This document shows, in pieces, positions 19,300 through 26,995 of a stretch of DNA of 28,731 nt. A program made the translations under genes and the position numbers. How positions within the stretch are numbered: the first letter of the stretch is position 1; each line of letters starts with the position of its first letter. The DNA comes from a virus: IMG/VR virus record IMGVR_UViG_3300046808_000542, positions 1 to 28,731 of that record; one strand, written 5' to 3'. The notes beneath the pieces are model-generated. The model was not told where the DNA came from. It made no database searches and worked only from the letters and a program-made list of their open reading frames with translations.

Positions 19300-20877
19300 C
19301 TACGCCGCTGGGTGCACACCGTAGACAAACGCCTCTGGCTGTGTTACATCGCCACCGAAGCGATAGTTGACAAAGATGCCAGTCTGGTAGTTGGCTTGAT
19401 AGAGGTATGGGTTGCGCGATACTTCCAAGGCACCGTTCTCAACAAAAGCGTAGTAGCTCATGTTGCCGAAGATGATGCTCTTGGCTGATGCGCCCATGGC
19501 GTCAATCTTGTCACTGACCATCACTGGGTAGCCCTCGAGGTCACCAGTGCCACCAGTCTCAAGTGGGCGGAACTGCGGATAGTTGCCGGTCAGTGCACGG
19601 ATAGCGGCCTTGGTCGCGTTGCGCATGATCCAGCCGGTGGCGCCTTGCTCGTCGTACCACGATGGCAGCTTGCCCATGATGTTGATGATGTCGGCAAAGT
19701 CAACGCCGGTCGTGCTGGCGAGCGTCTCGCTGACCGTGGCACGTGCTAGGATGCCGTATGGCTGTGAGCTACCAGTACCGGCAATGATGGCGTTGTTGGT
19801 AGCACGAGCGGCGGCGCGACCAATCTCCTCAGTGAGGAATTGCTCGAGGTTGGCGGCTTGGTCACGAAGCAACTCGTTTGACACCTTCATGGCGAGTGAG
19901 TGGTTGTACACCGTGATGGTCTTGGTGTTGGCAAACGTTGGCTCATCGAAGTTGGCACTGCCCGACTCAGCGACGACGGCAAAGTCTGACTTTGCATCCT
20001 GCGCTGGCACGTCAATCTGACGACGTGAGGTGGTGAGGCGCATGAAGCGAGCCTGTGACAACAGGCTGAGCTCATCACGGCGCCCGATGATCATGTCGTA
20101 GAAGTCCTTGGGCACGAGGTACCCGCCGTTGTCGTTGGTGCCTTCGACCAAGGTCGCCTTCGCAGCGACGTCGTCGCCAGTGCGAATCCAGTGCTTGAAT
20201 GCCTCTTTGGGCTCGTTGCTGAAACCACGGCTCGTCACGGTCTTGGTTGATGGTGCGGCGATGACGCCACCCTGTACCGGCTCACCGGCAAGCTCAGTGA
20301 TTGCCTGCTTGACTGCGTCTTTAATGTCTGACATGGTGTCTGATTCCTTGCTGATAATCGTCTGATGTGTATCGTCAGGCTCTAGCGTTGCATCAGCATG
20401 GCTCGATGCGGTGCTCTCTTCGCTCTTGACTCCAAGTGTACGAGGCTCTGCAGGGTGAACTGTCAAGCTACCCTCTGAAAGTGGCCAGCGCTGAATCCAT
20501 TCACCGATGTCGATTGATTTGCGCATGACGAGATGCGCTGGTGCGCCGGTGCTTAAGCCAACAACACCGGCCTCAATAAGCTCCGTAATTTCCTTGATGT
20601 ACTTATGATGCTTATTGAGCTCAATGACAATATCGATACCTTCGTCGGTAATTCGATAATCAATGGTTTGACCGATTTGCGACTTAATGCCACCCATGGC
20701 GTGGTCCCAGTAAATCGGCATACCAACGAGTGAGCGACCAAGACCAAAATCAGTTTCTTTAGTAAAGATATCGCCAACGAGATCACGACCACCAAAGACG
20801 ACGGCACGACCGCTGACAACATAATCACTAACGAACTTTACCGCTAATCCGTGTTGAAGTGCCTTGACTTCGTTCAT
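19300..20877 (-). CDS. prohead protease - major capsid protein fusion (HK97 type)
   Basis: A 525-aa single frame combining two head proteins usually encoded separately. Residues about 1-150 resemble S21-type prohead proteases: VSGRAVVFGG, IYWDHAMGG (H59) and VVGLSTGAP (S109), the likely catalytic His/Ser. A low-complexity linker follows (about 150-180). From MSDIKDAVKQAITELAG (182) the sequence is an HK97-type major capsid protein with a helical delta-like segment, GGYLVPKDFYDMIIGRRDEL, VSNELLRDQAANLEQFLTEE, and the end NYRFGGDVTQPEAFVYGV. An internal ATG (20332-20334) preceded by AAGGA at about 10 bases could allow a separate 344-aa capsid protein. The start overlaps the upstream stop (ATGA). 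Confidence 0.9.
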   Translation of the reverse strand: MNEVKALQHGLAVKFVSDYVVSGRAVVFGGRDLVGDIFTKETDFGLGRSLVGMPIYWDHAMGGIKSQIGQTIDYRITDEGIDIVIELNKHHKYIKEITELIEAGVVGLSTGAPAHLVMRKSIDIGEWIQRWPLSEGSLTVHPAEPRTLGVKSEESTASSHADATLEPDDTHQTIISKESDTMSDIKDAVKQAITELAGEPVQGGVIAAPSTKTVTSRGFSNEPKEAFKHWIRTGDDVAAKATLVEGTNDNGGYLVPKDFYDMIIGRRDELSLLSQARFMRLTTSRRQIDVPAQDAKSDFAVVAESGSANFDEPTFANTKTITVYNHSLAMKVSNELLRDQAANLEQFLTEEIGRAAARATNNAIIAGTGSSQPYGILARATVSETLASTTGVDFADIINIMGKLPSWYDEQGATGWIMRNATKAAIRALTGNYPQFRPLETGGTGDLEGYPVMVSDKIDAMGASAKSIIFGNMSYYAFVENGALEVSRNPYLYQANYQTGIFVNYRFGGDVTQPEAFVYGVHPAA

Positions 20878-21623
20878 GATGCCCCCATCAGCTTGCGAGC
20901 AAAGTGCTTGACCTCGTCGCTCACTGCCTCTTCTACTTTCATAGTACGGACGTTGTCAAGGGCATCGACCACATCGGCAATTCCCTGCTCCATTTCGAGC
21001 TGTTCAGCGGTTTCTTCAGCGTACTCCTCGCCATGCTCCTCGTCGTCGTAGCCGTCATCGCCCAGCTCCACGCAGATTTCGAGCATCATTTTGAGCTGCT
21101 TGCGCATCGCACGAATCAGCTTCATATCCGCTTCGCTGTGGCGTCGGCTTGCCTTTGCTTCCATCTCGTCCTCCTCATCAATAATCGCCTGTGCCCAGTC
21201 ACGCCCTTCGTCGCCACCCCATCCCATCCATGCTTGCCAGCCTTTACCCTGCTCGCTCCATGTCTCGCCCTCTTTGTCGACTTCGTGGCGTGCAAAGTAC
21301 GACAGCATCCGGCGCAGGGTTGCCACGCTGACCGGTCGGCGTTCTGCTAGCTGTCGAGCTCGCGCCAAACCAACCAGCGTCATACCCTGTTCGCTTGGTG
21401 GCTTCTCTGCACGGACTTCGAGCGCCATACGGGCATTGTCGGCGACGGCTTCGGGCGGTGTGTGGGTGTCGCTCTCGGCTTTGGCCTCGTCTTGCGTGGC
21501 GATGGTCAGCGCCGTGAAATACGCTTCGGCATCGTCCCGATCGTCGTAGCACTCGAGTGGTGTCGTCGTGTCCTCTTTGAACACGCAAAACTGTCCGTCT
21601 TGCTCCATCACTTGGTATGGCAT
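20874..21623 (-). CDS. putative capsid assembly protein, acidic
   Basis: A 249-aa acidic protein just upstream of the protease/capsid gene. After a beta-rich start (MPYQVMEQDGQFCVFKEDTT), residues about 82-145 contain GLARARQLAERRPVSVATLR, then MLSYFARHEVDKEG and WMGWGGDEGRDWAQAII. I recognise this RARQL...FARHEVDK...WGGDxGxxWA pattern from proteins next to prohead proteases in other phages. The C-terminal half is a highly acidic helix (GYDDEEHGEEYAEETAEQLE), as in scaffolding proteins. It may scaffold the prohead and be digested by the protease. A 37-bp segment near its end has a diverged duplicate at 26967-27003. Confidence 0.65.
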   Translation of the reverse strand: MPYQVMEQDGQFCVFKEDTTTPLECYDDRDDAEAYFTALTIATQDEAKAESDTHTPPEAVADNARMALEVRAEKPPSEQGMTLVGLARARQLAERRPVSVATLRRMLSYFARHEVDKEGETWSEQGKGWQAWMGWGGDEGRDWAQAIIDEEDEMEAKASRRHSEADMKLIRAMRKQLKMMLEICVELGDDGYDDEEHGEEYAEETAEQLEMEQGIADVVDALDNVRTMKVEEAVSDEVKHFARKLMGAS

Positions 21624-22087
21624 TACATATTCTCCAAATCTGCCAGCGCCATGCTGACAATCTTATCAAGGTCGCCACGCTGGGCGATGATGTCGGCTGC
21701 GTCAAGTGCCGTTTTCCAGCGCCCTTGATGAATCTCGGCTTGCTGGTCGCCGATGACGTACGGCGCATAGGATGCAGCACTGTACAGCACGGCGCTGTCA
21801 CCCTCGAGGTCAACACGAAAACTGCGGTTCAGTGTTTCACTCCCTTTCAGTCCACTGCCTTGCCCACGCACATACGGCACTTTGATTTTGCCTTGCTTAA
21901 TCATCGCCATGACAAAGCGTCGCTGACGCTCAGACTTGTAGCGCATTGACCCCTGCGATGGTGGACGGGGTTTATCTTCTCTGAGTTCTTGCGAAACTGC
22001 TTGACCGTATGCCAGCAATACGCTACGCACCATGTCCTGATACTTTCCGAAGCTGACGTCGGCGAGGACTTTAATGTTGACATCCAT
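21623..22087 (-). CDS. HK97 gp10-like head-tail protein
   Basis: A 154-aa protein with an N-terminal helix, a central basic segment and the typical C-terminal gp10 signature SAVLYSAASYAPYVIGDQQA followed by a Trp helix (GRWKTALDAADIIAQ, about 122-136). HK97 gp10-like proteins work at the head-tail joint as tail completion or neck factors. It is located directly after the portal-MuF gene and not between connector and tail genes, which is an unusual but known arrangement. AAGGGAG lies upstream of the ATG at 22087; the end overlaps the next start (TAATG). Confidence 0.75.
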   Translation of the reverse strand: MDVNIKVLADVSFGKYQDMVRSVLLAYGQAVSQELREDKPRPPSQGSMRYKSERQRRFVMAMIKQGKIKVPYVRGQGSGLKGSETLNRSFRVDLEGDSAVLYSAASYAPYVIGDQQAEIHQGRWKTALDAADIIAQRGDLDKIVSMALADLENM

Positions 22088-22089
22088 GG

Positions 22090-24135
22090 CTACTCCCTTA
22101 CGACACGCAGACCGGTATCACAGCGACAGCGCACGTGCGCCGGTGGACCAAGCGGGTAATCAGCAAGCCACACGTCCTCGTTTTTGTTGTTGAGTGGTGC
22201 ACAGATCGGACAGACTAAATCATCAGCATCGGTATTCCACACACGCTCCATCAACACGCCACGTGCGCCGAGATATTTCTGATATTCGACCGTTGCCTGT
22301 GATGCAGCGCGCGTCGTTTCCGTAATGGCGATAGACGATGCACGTGCTTTGCCGGATGCCGGTGCAATCAGCTTGGCTAAATCTTGGATGGTCATGCCAG
22401 GCGTGGTGCGGTACGTGGCGATGGCGCGCTCGAGTACTTTGCGTGTCGTACTGTCAATCTCTCGGTTAAATTCAGGCATGTAATCGGATAGCCAGTCTTG
22501 AATGATGACGCCTTCATCGGCAGGGTCAATGCCGATACCGAACTGCGTGCCAAGGCGGTCAACACGGCCCGACATCGTGGTTTGTAATTCCGTAATCAGC
22601 ACTGGCTCGAGCACATCTTTTAGCGATGGGTCGACGTCTTTGCCCTGCACAATCTGCCGTGCCCATGTGGCGCCTCGCTTTTCCATGGCGCCGACGATGC
22701 GGTTATACACACGCTTTTCATCGGGCGTTAAATCGTCGATGGCCTTGATGGCGTTTACCACTTCATGCACTTCGTCGACGGTCATGCCGTCAGTGATGCA
22801 GTCCATAACGCTCTTCACTTCGTCTGCCGTAATCACGTCGCTCTCGAAAGTGCAGGCGATGCTCTTTCCGGCTTTGATGCGACGCTCAAGTTTTTTTGCG
22901 AGCAAAGCCCAATCATTGGCACGTGCTGTACGCAAGGATCCTTCTGCAACCTCGTCCGGCGTAACGTCCTGACCGGGTTGCACCTCCTCGCTGACACCAG
23001 CGCTTGGCTCATTGGGCGTGGCGTCGGGTGATGTTGGCGGCGTTGGCGTTGGCTCTGGTCCAAGCGCCTCTTCGATTTGGTCATAGCCCAAAATCTTCAT
23101 GGCGCCACGCAGTGGGACACCGGCTTGGACAAGTTGCAACAGCGATCCGGCACGGTTTGCCTCGTCGGCTTGCATGACGTCAAGCGCTTCGGGGTTGAAT
23201 TGCATTTCGTAGTTCAGTGCGTAGAGCAACTGGTTATTGATGACCTGCTCATAGAGTGAGAGGCGTGGGATGATGGTTTCACGCCAAAAGCTTTGTCGGT
23301 CGCTGTCTGCCGTGGCAAAGTTGGCAGCACTGGCCTCGAGCATCGTGCGTGGTACGCCCAGCGTCATGCTGACAGCGGTAATGGCACGTTCTTGGAGCTC
23401 TGGTAGCAACAGCGTGTTAATCGGCGGAGTGATCGTCGTGACTTTGAGGTCGGGACTGCGCACAAACGCCGTGCGAAAAGCGTTGACGAAACCTTGAAAC
23501 CGCATGGACCATTCGCCCTGGAATCGTTTAAATTCAGCTTCATCCATTGTCTCCGGTAAGTTCAGCACGGTGACTGGCTGTGCGCCACCTTCAAAGAATG
23601 CTGAGGTGAATCGCTCAAGGTAATGCGCAAGCTGAGCTGACTGCAAGGCGACGCGCGCCGGTGCCAGCCCTGGTCCCACTTCGTCGGTCATTGATGGCTC
23701 ACGAAAGTAAATGATTTCTTGCGTCGTCCACGGGCCGTATGTGCGGCCTGCGATGCTCTGCTGAAACGTCACCCCCGCGAAGGGGTTGCCCGGCTCGGCT
23801 TTGCTGGCGTCGAAGTGCACCGTCATCGACAATGGATTCAGAAATTGAAAGCCGGTGAGCACACGACCTTTGTACAGTTTCAGCCAGTACGCAGCACCGG
23901 TTAAAAGCAGACTCCGCTCCGTGTCCTTCATCAAGTTAGCGAGGTTCTGATTCCATGGCCACTCCACCTCGGCATCGTTGCGAAAAAGCCGATACGGCAC
24001 CGTGCTGACAGCGTCGCATCGCAGATTCACACTGCGGTACAACATCGGTACGAGGCTGTAGGCGTCGATGGTGCCACTGACCGCCTCGCCGTTTTTCAGT
24101 TTGTCTACCCACCCCGGGTAACCAGTGATTGCCAT
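22090..24135 (-). CDS. portal protein fused to MuF-like head morphogenesis domain
   Basis: A 681-aa protein. The first ~380 residues are an HK97-type portal: TIDAYSLVPMLYRSVNLRC, the wing-like ILPRLSLY-type helices (TIIPRLSLYEQVINNQLLY), and PRTMLEASAANFATADSDR. A Pro/Thr-rich linker (TPTPPTSPDATPNEPSAG) and helical region follow. The last ~80 residues form an SPP1 gp7/MuF-type end: AITETTRAASQA, VWNTDADDLVCPICAPLNN (CPIC about 642-645) and GPPAHVRCRCD (about 664-673). The portal forms the dodecameric DNA gate; the MuF part is a minor head protein usually encoded next to it. ATG at 24135 overlaps the TerL stop (TAATG). Confidence 0.93.
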   Translation of the reverse strand: MAITGYPGWVDKLKNGEAVSGTIDAYSLVPMLYRSVNLRCDAVSTVPYRLFRNDAEVEWPWNQNLANLMKDTERSLLLTGAAYWLKLYKGRVLTGFQFLNPLSMTVHFDASKAEPGNPFAGVTFQQSIAGRTYGPWTTQEIIYFREPSMTDEVGPGLAPARVALQSAQLAHYLERFTSAFFEGGAQPVTVLNLPETMDEAEFKRFQGEWSMRFQGFVNAFRTAFVRSPDLKVTTITPPINTLLLPELQERAITAVSMTLGVPRTMLEASAANFATADSDRQSFWRETIIPRLSLYEQVINNQLLYALNYEMQFNPEALDVMQADEANRAGSLLQLVQAGVPLRGAMKILGYDQIEEALGPEPTPTPPTSPDATPNEPSAGVSEEVQPGQDVTPDEVAEGSLRTARANDWALLAKKLERRIKAGKSIACTFESDVITADEVKSVMDCITDGMTVDEVHEVVNAIKAIDDLTPDEKRVYNRIVGAMEKRGATWARQIVQGKDVDPSLKDVLEPVLITELQTTMSGRVDRLGTQFGIGIDPADEGVIIQDWLSDYMPEFNREIDSTTRKVLERAIATYRTTPGMTIQDLAKLIAPASGKARASSIAITETTRAASQATVEYQKYLGARGVLMERVWNTDADDLVCPICAPLNNKNEDVWLADYPLGPPAHVRCRCDTGLRVVRE
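22934..22943. repeat. AAGGATCCTT palindrome (copy 3)
   Basis: The core of the 16-bp palindrome at 6997-7012 recurs here inside the portal-MuF gene. The minus-strand reading shares 13 bases (CAGAAGGATCCTT) with copy 1. Confidence 0.85.
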
Positions 24136-25349
24136 TATGCCCACCCCCAATCTACTTTCGGTTTACTCATCATCGCAATGGCGCCCGATGCGGCGTCGAC
24201 GTAGTCGTCATGCTGGCCTGATGGAAATGCGACGACCTCGTCAAGAAATTGCCGTACCCATTCGCCCGCAACGAGGCGCACGGCTCCGGCCTCGGCACGC
24301 GCTGCCCACGGCATTGCCCGGCTTTGCTTGTCCCTGTCCACCCTGATGCCTTTCATCGTGATGCCAACGAGCGATGGGTCTCGGCGTAGTTCCTGCACGA
24401 CGGCAAGGCCGTGCAACGCCTCTTCAATGCCGTGCTGTACCCGAGGCTCGGCTTTAAACGTCGTCAGCATGATGCGCCGAACATCGGGCCATTCTGCTTT
24501 GACGTGGATGCCTGCATCGAGGTACACAATGCCGTCACGCCCGAGCGCCGCTTTGACCGATGCGGTGTAGTCGGCGCTGGTTTTGGTGGAGGTGGCAAGG
24601 TCCCAGTAGCGATACCATGTCAAATCGTCGGGCGCACGGTCAACGGTGCTGAACCAGTGGCGCTTGAAGAGCTGGCCAATCGGATCAGTGAATTTGCCCT
24701 GCACCTCTTGCTGATACATCTCCGAGGTCATCGATTCCTTCAGCGTTGCGACGAAGTGGCTGGGCAGATAGGGATTATCGGTCGTTGATGATTCCACGAT
24801 GCTATAATCATCGCCACCATGCAACCAGCGTTCGTACAGCCAATTCTTTCCCCGTGGCGTCGTCGTTGCAATCGCTTTGCCCGGCTGATGCCGAAGCGTG
24901 GCAATCGCCGTTGGCCAAATGTCGCTATCCATCATCGCCGCCTCGTCCAGCCACAAAAAGCCGACGTTGGCACCACGGAGTCTATCCGGGTTGTCGGCAC
25001 TGCGGAAGATGATGCGCCTATCACCAATCAACCTCAGTTCAAGGTCGGACTTATTCCACGCCACCGCAACGCCCATCTGCGCAACGAGTGACAGCACCGT
25101 CTCCATAGCGCCCAAGCGAAGCATGGGATAGGTCGGCGCAATGATGAGCGACGTGGTGCCTGCCGATTGGCGCAGTACTTCAATCGCTCCGGCTCTGGTC
25201 TTCCCACTGCCACGACCGCCGACGAAGAGGCGGAAGCGGTGCGAGTCACTCCAGAAGCGTTGCTGTGGCACCGTCTGCCGGCTGTGCTTCACCGTCAGGC
25301 GCGGTGAGGTCGATGACGAAGTCGGTGGGGGCAGTGCTGGTAGTGACAT
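24135..25349 (-). CDS. terL: terminase large subunit
   Basis: A 404-aa packaging motor. The ATPase part shows Walker A GGRGSGKT (44-51), Walker B FLWLDEA (131-137, with the catalytic Glu) and the coupling motif ATTTP (161-165). The nuclease part shows the first Asp in WYRYWDLATS (D250) and the final HDDYVDA (380-386), as in RNase H-like terminase nucleases. The protein docks on the portal and pumps and cuts concatemeric DNA. The ATG at 25349 overlaps the TerS gene by 104 bases and has no clear ribosome-binding site, so translational coupling or a slightly later start (GTG at 25292) is possible. Confidence 0.95.
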   Translation of the reverse strand: MSLPALPPPTSSSTSPRLTVKHSRQTVPQQRFWSDSHRFRLFVGGRGSGKTRAGAIEVLRQSAGTTSLIIAPTYPMLRLGAMETVLSLVAQMGVAVAWNKSDLELRLIGDRRIIFRSADNPDRLRGANVGFLWLDEAAMMDSDIWPTAIATLRHQPGKAIATTTPRGKNWLYERWLHGGDDYSIVESSTTDNPYLPSHFVATLKESMTSEMYQQEVQGKFTDPIGQLFKRHWFSTVDRAPDDLTWYRYWDLATSTKTSADYTASVKAALGRDGIVYLDAGIHVKAEWPDVRRIMLTTFKAEPRVQHGIEEALHGLAVVQELRRDPSLVGITMKGIRVDRDKQSRAMPWAARAEAGAVRLVAGEWVRQFLDEVVAFPSGQHDDYVDAASGAIAMMSKPKVDWGWA

Positions 25350-25659
25350 GGTATGACTCGCGATATGTTGGGTCGAGTTGCTTGAGCTTGAAAATCAGCG
25401 CCGTGATGTTGCCCTCTTCAATGTGTCGAAGCAGGATTGCCTCAAGGTGCGCCTGTAGATTCTGCTTACCAATTTCCTGTGCTCGGCGCAATTCCTCGGT
25501 GAGATCGGGGCGGAGCTTCATATGCTGATGCAACGTGCCCCAATGGATGCCGAGCGCCGTTGCACATTGACGCATGTTGCCAGTTGCTTCAACGGCGCTG
25601 ATGAACTCACGGAATTGCAACTCGGTGAGTGCCGTGATGCGCTTCTGTGGCTTGGGCAT
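25246..25659 (-). CDS. terS: terminase small subunit
   Basis: A 137-aa protein immediately upstream of the large subunit. An N-terminal helix-turn-helix (GNMRQCATALGIHWGTLHQH, about 27-46) would recognise the packaging site. It is followed by a long oligomerisation helix (DLTEELRRAQEIGKQNLQAH) and a flexible, Ala/Thr-rich C-terminus that may contact TerL. This is the usual order for small terminases of siphoviruses. The ribosome-binding site (GGTGG) is weak. Its 3' part overlaps the TerL start. Confidence 0.88.
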   Translation of the reverse strand: MPKPQKRITALTELQFREFISAVEATGNMRQCATALGIHWGTLHQHMKLRPDLTEELRRAQEIGKQNLQAHLEAILLRHIEEGNITALIFKLKQLDPTYRESYHVTTSTAPTDFVIDLTAPDGEAQPADGATATLLE

Positions 25660-25661
25660 CG

Positions 25662-25844
25662 CTACACCACCGGCCGGTCAGTGAGGAAACGAAGCAGGAT
25701 GTTGACCACCGACACCGCACCGGCAATTTGCGCAGTGTAGGCGCTGAACTCTGGCCACTGTGCAACGGTGCCGAGCACCATCACCAGTAACGTCAAGGCG
25801 TTGACCCACAAGGTCTTTGATGTGTACCACGGTTTCGGCGTCAT
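25662..25844 (-). CDS. holin-like membrane protein, 60 aa
   Basis: Two hydrophobic helices (about 12-30, TLWVNALTLLVMVLGTVAQ; and 38-56, YTAQIAGAVSVVNILLRFL) flank a short polar turn. The N-terminus is basic (MTPKPWYTSKT) and the C-terminus is a charged RFLTDRPVV. This is the shape of small class II-type holins that make inner-membrane holes so the endolysin can reach the wall. The start at 25844 has AGGAG eight bases upstream; the longer frame from 25910 lies in the neighbouring gene. It is adjacent to XhlA-like and amidase genes, which strongly supports a lysis role. Confidence 0.8.
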   Translation of the reverse strand: MTPKPWYTSKTLWVNALTLLVMVLGTVAQWPEFSAYTAQIAGAVSVVNILLRFLTDRPVV

Positions 25845-25846
25845 GG

Positions 25847-26074
25847 CTAGGCTCCTATCATGCGCATGATAATTGGTATTGCAGCAGTGGCAAGCGCAAG
25901 GCCACCCCACAAATAGTTGATGCGGTTTTCAAGTTCACGCACTTGCTTGCGTAGTTCTTTGATGTCGCTATCGTTGGTCTTGTGCGCATATACAAGCTGC
26001 TTCACGTCACTGCCTATTTCGATAACGTGTTTTTCTAAACTGCGCAACCGTGTATCAAATGCATCATCACCCAT
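25847..26074 (-). CDS. XhlA-like lysis-associated membrane protein
   Basis: A 75-aa protein with a charged N-terminal coiled coil (LRSLEKHVIEIGSDVKQLVY ... IKELRKQVRELENRI) and a C-terminal transmembrane helix (about 54-73, YLWGGLALATAAIPIIMRMI). This is the architecture of haemolysin XhlA proteins, which act with a holin and amidase in Bacillus prophage PBSX lysis. ATG at 26074 shares a base with the amidase stop (TGATG); GTG at 26077 is an alternative. It lies between the amidase and holin-like genes. Confidence 0.8.
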   Translation of the reverse strand: MGDDAFDTRLRSLEKHVIEIGSDVKQLVYAHKTNDSDIKELRKQVRELENRINYLWGGLALATAAIPIIMRMIGA

Positions 26075-26643
26075 CACGCTCCCCCCATGCGTTGTTGCAA
26101 ATCGAGTCGCACCCGACTCATATCAATCTGAATGCCTGGGCACGTCTTTGGCGACGGCACCTCACGATGTCCTTTCAGCGTGTCTTTGCTCGGCACAATG
26201 TCACGCCAGCGGAATAGCGATTCAACGGTGTCATACACCAGCGCCCGTTCAGCGTCCGACCATGGCCGGTAATCGAAGTAGCCAACGACCTCAATGCCCC
26301 ATGCCCATGCATTGGCGGTGGTGGCGTGAATGCCACGCTCATTGAGTGCGGTCATCTGCCAGATGCCGTCATCAGCGGGATTCGGTGCGCCAACGCAGAG
26401 AAAGAGGTGCGGGCCGGAATCCCAGCCCAGCCCCTCATAGTAGTTCTTGATACCGGTCATCGTTTGGGCACCACGCCAGTGTCGAGGCTCGGGACGATAC
26501 GTGTGATGAATCACGGCACCCTTCGCCCATGGCGCAATGCTCGGGTCATGCTGTGCAAGGTGCTGGCGAAGCTCGGCAGCCGTGCGCCATTGACGTAAGT
26601 CCCAGCGGAATGTGTCGCTCTTCGGTGTTTTGGCTTTGCTCAT
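26074..26643 (-). CDS. N-acetylmuramoyl-L-alanine amidase (endolysin)
   Basis: A 189-aa single-domain amidase of the type 2 (PGRP/T7 lysozyme-like) family, cleaving the bond between N-acetylmuramic acid and L-alanine in peptidoglycan at the end of infection. Zinc ligands expected from the family are visible: H46/H47 in GAVIHHTYRP, H159 in LKGHREVPSPKTCPG, and C168 replacing the usual second metal position. A GIEVVGYFD strand (about 116-124) and an ALNERGIHA segment support the fold. There is no signal peptide and no separate wall-binding domain, so release would depend on the holin. ATG overlaps the upstream stop (ATGA). Confidence 0.9.
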   Translation of the reverse strand: MSKAKTPKSDTFRWDLRQWRTAAELRQHLAQHDPSIAPWAKGAVIHHTYRPEPRHWRGAQTMTGIKNYYEGLGWDSGPHLFLCVGAPNPADDGIWQMTALNERGIHATTANAWAWGIEVVGYFDYRPWSDAERALVYDTVESLFRWRDIVPSKDTLKGHREVPSPKTCPGIQIDMSRVRLDLQQRMGGA

Positions 26644-26960
26644 TCCGCCACCTTCGGCCGTGTATGGACGTAGCCCGGGATGATGCGACGCATGGCGCCA
26701 CGCATTGACGGACGGTTGTAGATGAATTGCAGTTGGCCACGATCGACGCTGAGCCAGCCGTGGCAGTCAGCGTAGGCGAACAGAAATTGCCACGGCATCT
26801 TGTCGCTTCGACGATACCAGACATGGGTGCCAAACTTGCGTGGCGTTAAGTGCACATCGCTCATCGAAGTTGCCCACTGCTGGCCAAGTGCATCAGTGAC
26901 AAACGTGGTTTGCGTCGGCGTGTAGGTACCGCCGGGGATGTTTAAGGGTGTGTCAGACAT
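26640..26960 (-). CDS. hypothetical protein, 106 aa
   Basis: Product not recognised. It opens with a Thr/Pro-rich segment (PGGTYTPTQTTFVTD) and then has a mixed, Trp- and His-containing body (FGTHVWYRRSDKMPWQFLF), ending with a basic segment (RGAMRRIIPGYVHTRPK). GAGGAGGG lies at good spacing before ATG at 26960. It is coupled to the amidase gene by a four-base overlap, so it may be linked to lysis or be a virion component. Its upstream leader contains the diverged duplicate of a stretch from the acidic assembly gene. Confidence 0.7.
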   Translation of the reverse strand: MSDTPLNIPGGTYTPTQTTFVTDALGQQWATSMSDVHLTPRKFGTHVWYRRSDKMPWQFLFAYADCHGWLSVDRGQLQFIYNRPSMRGAMRRIIPGYVHTRPKVAE

Positions 26961-26995
26961 CGTTGCCCTCCTCTACTTTCATTGTACGGACGGTG

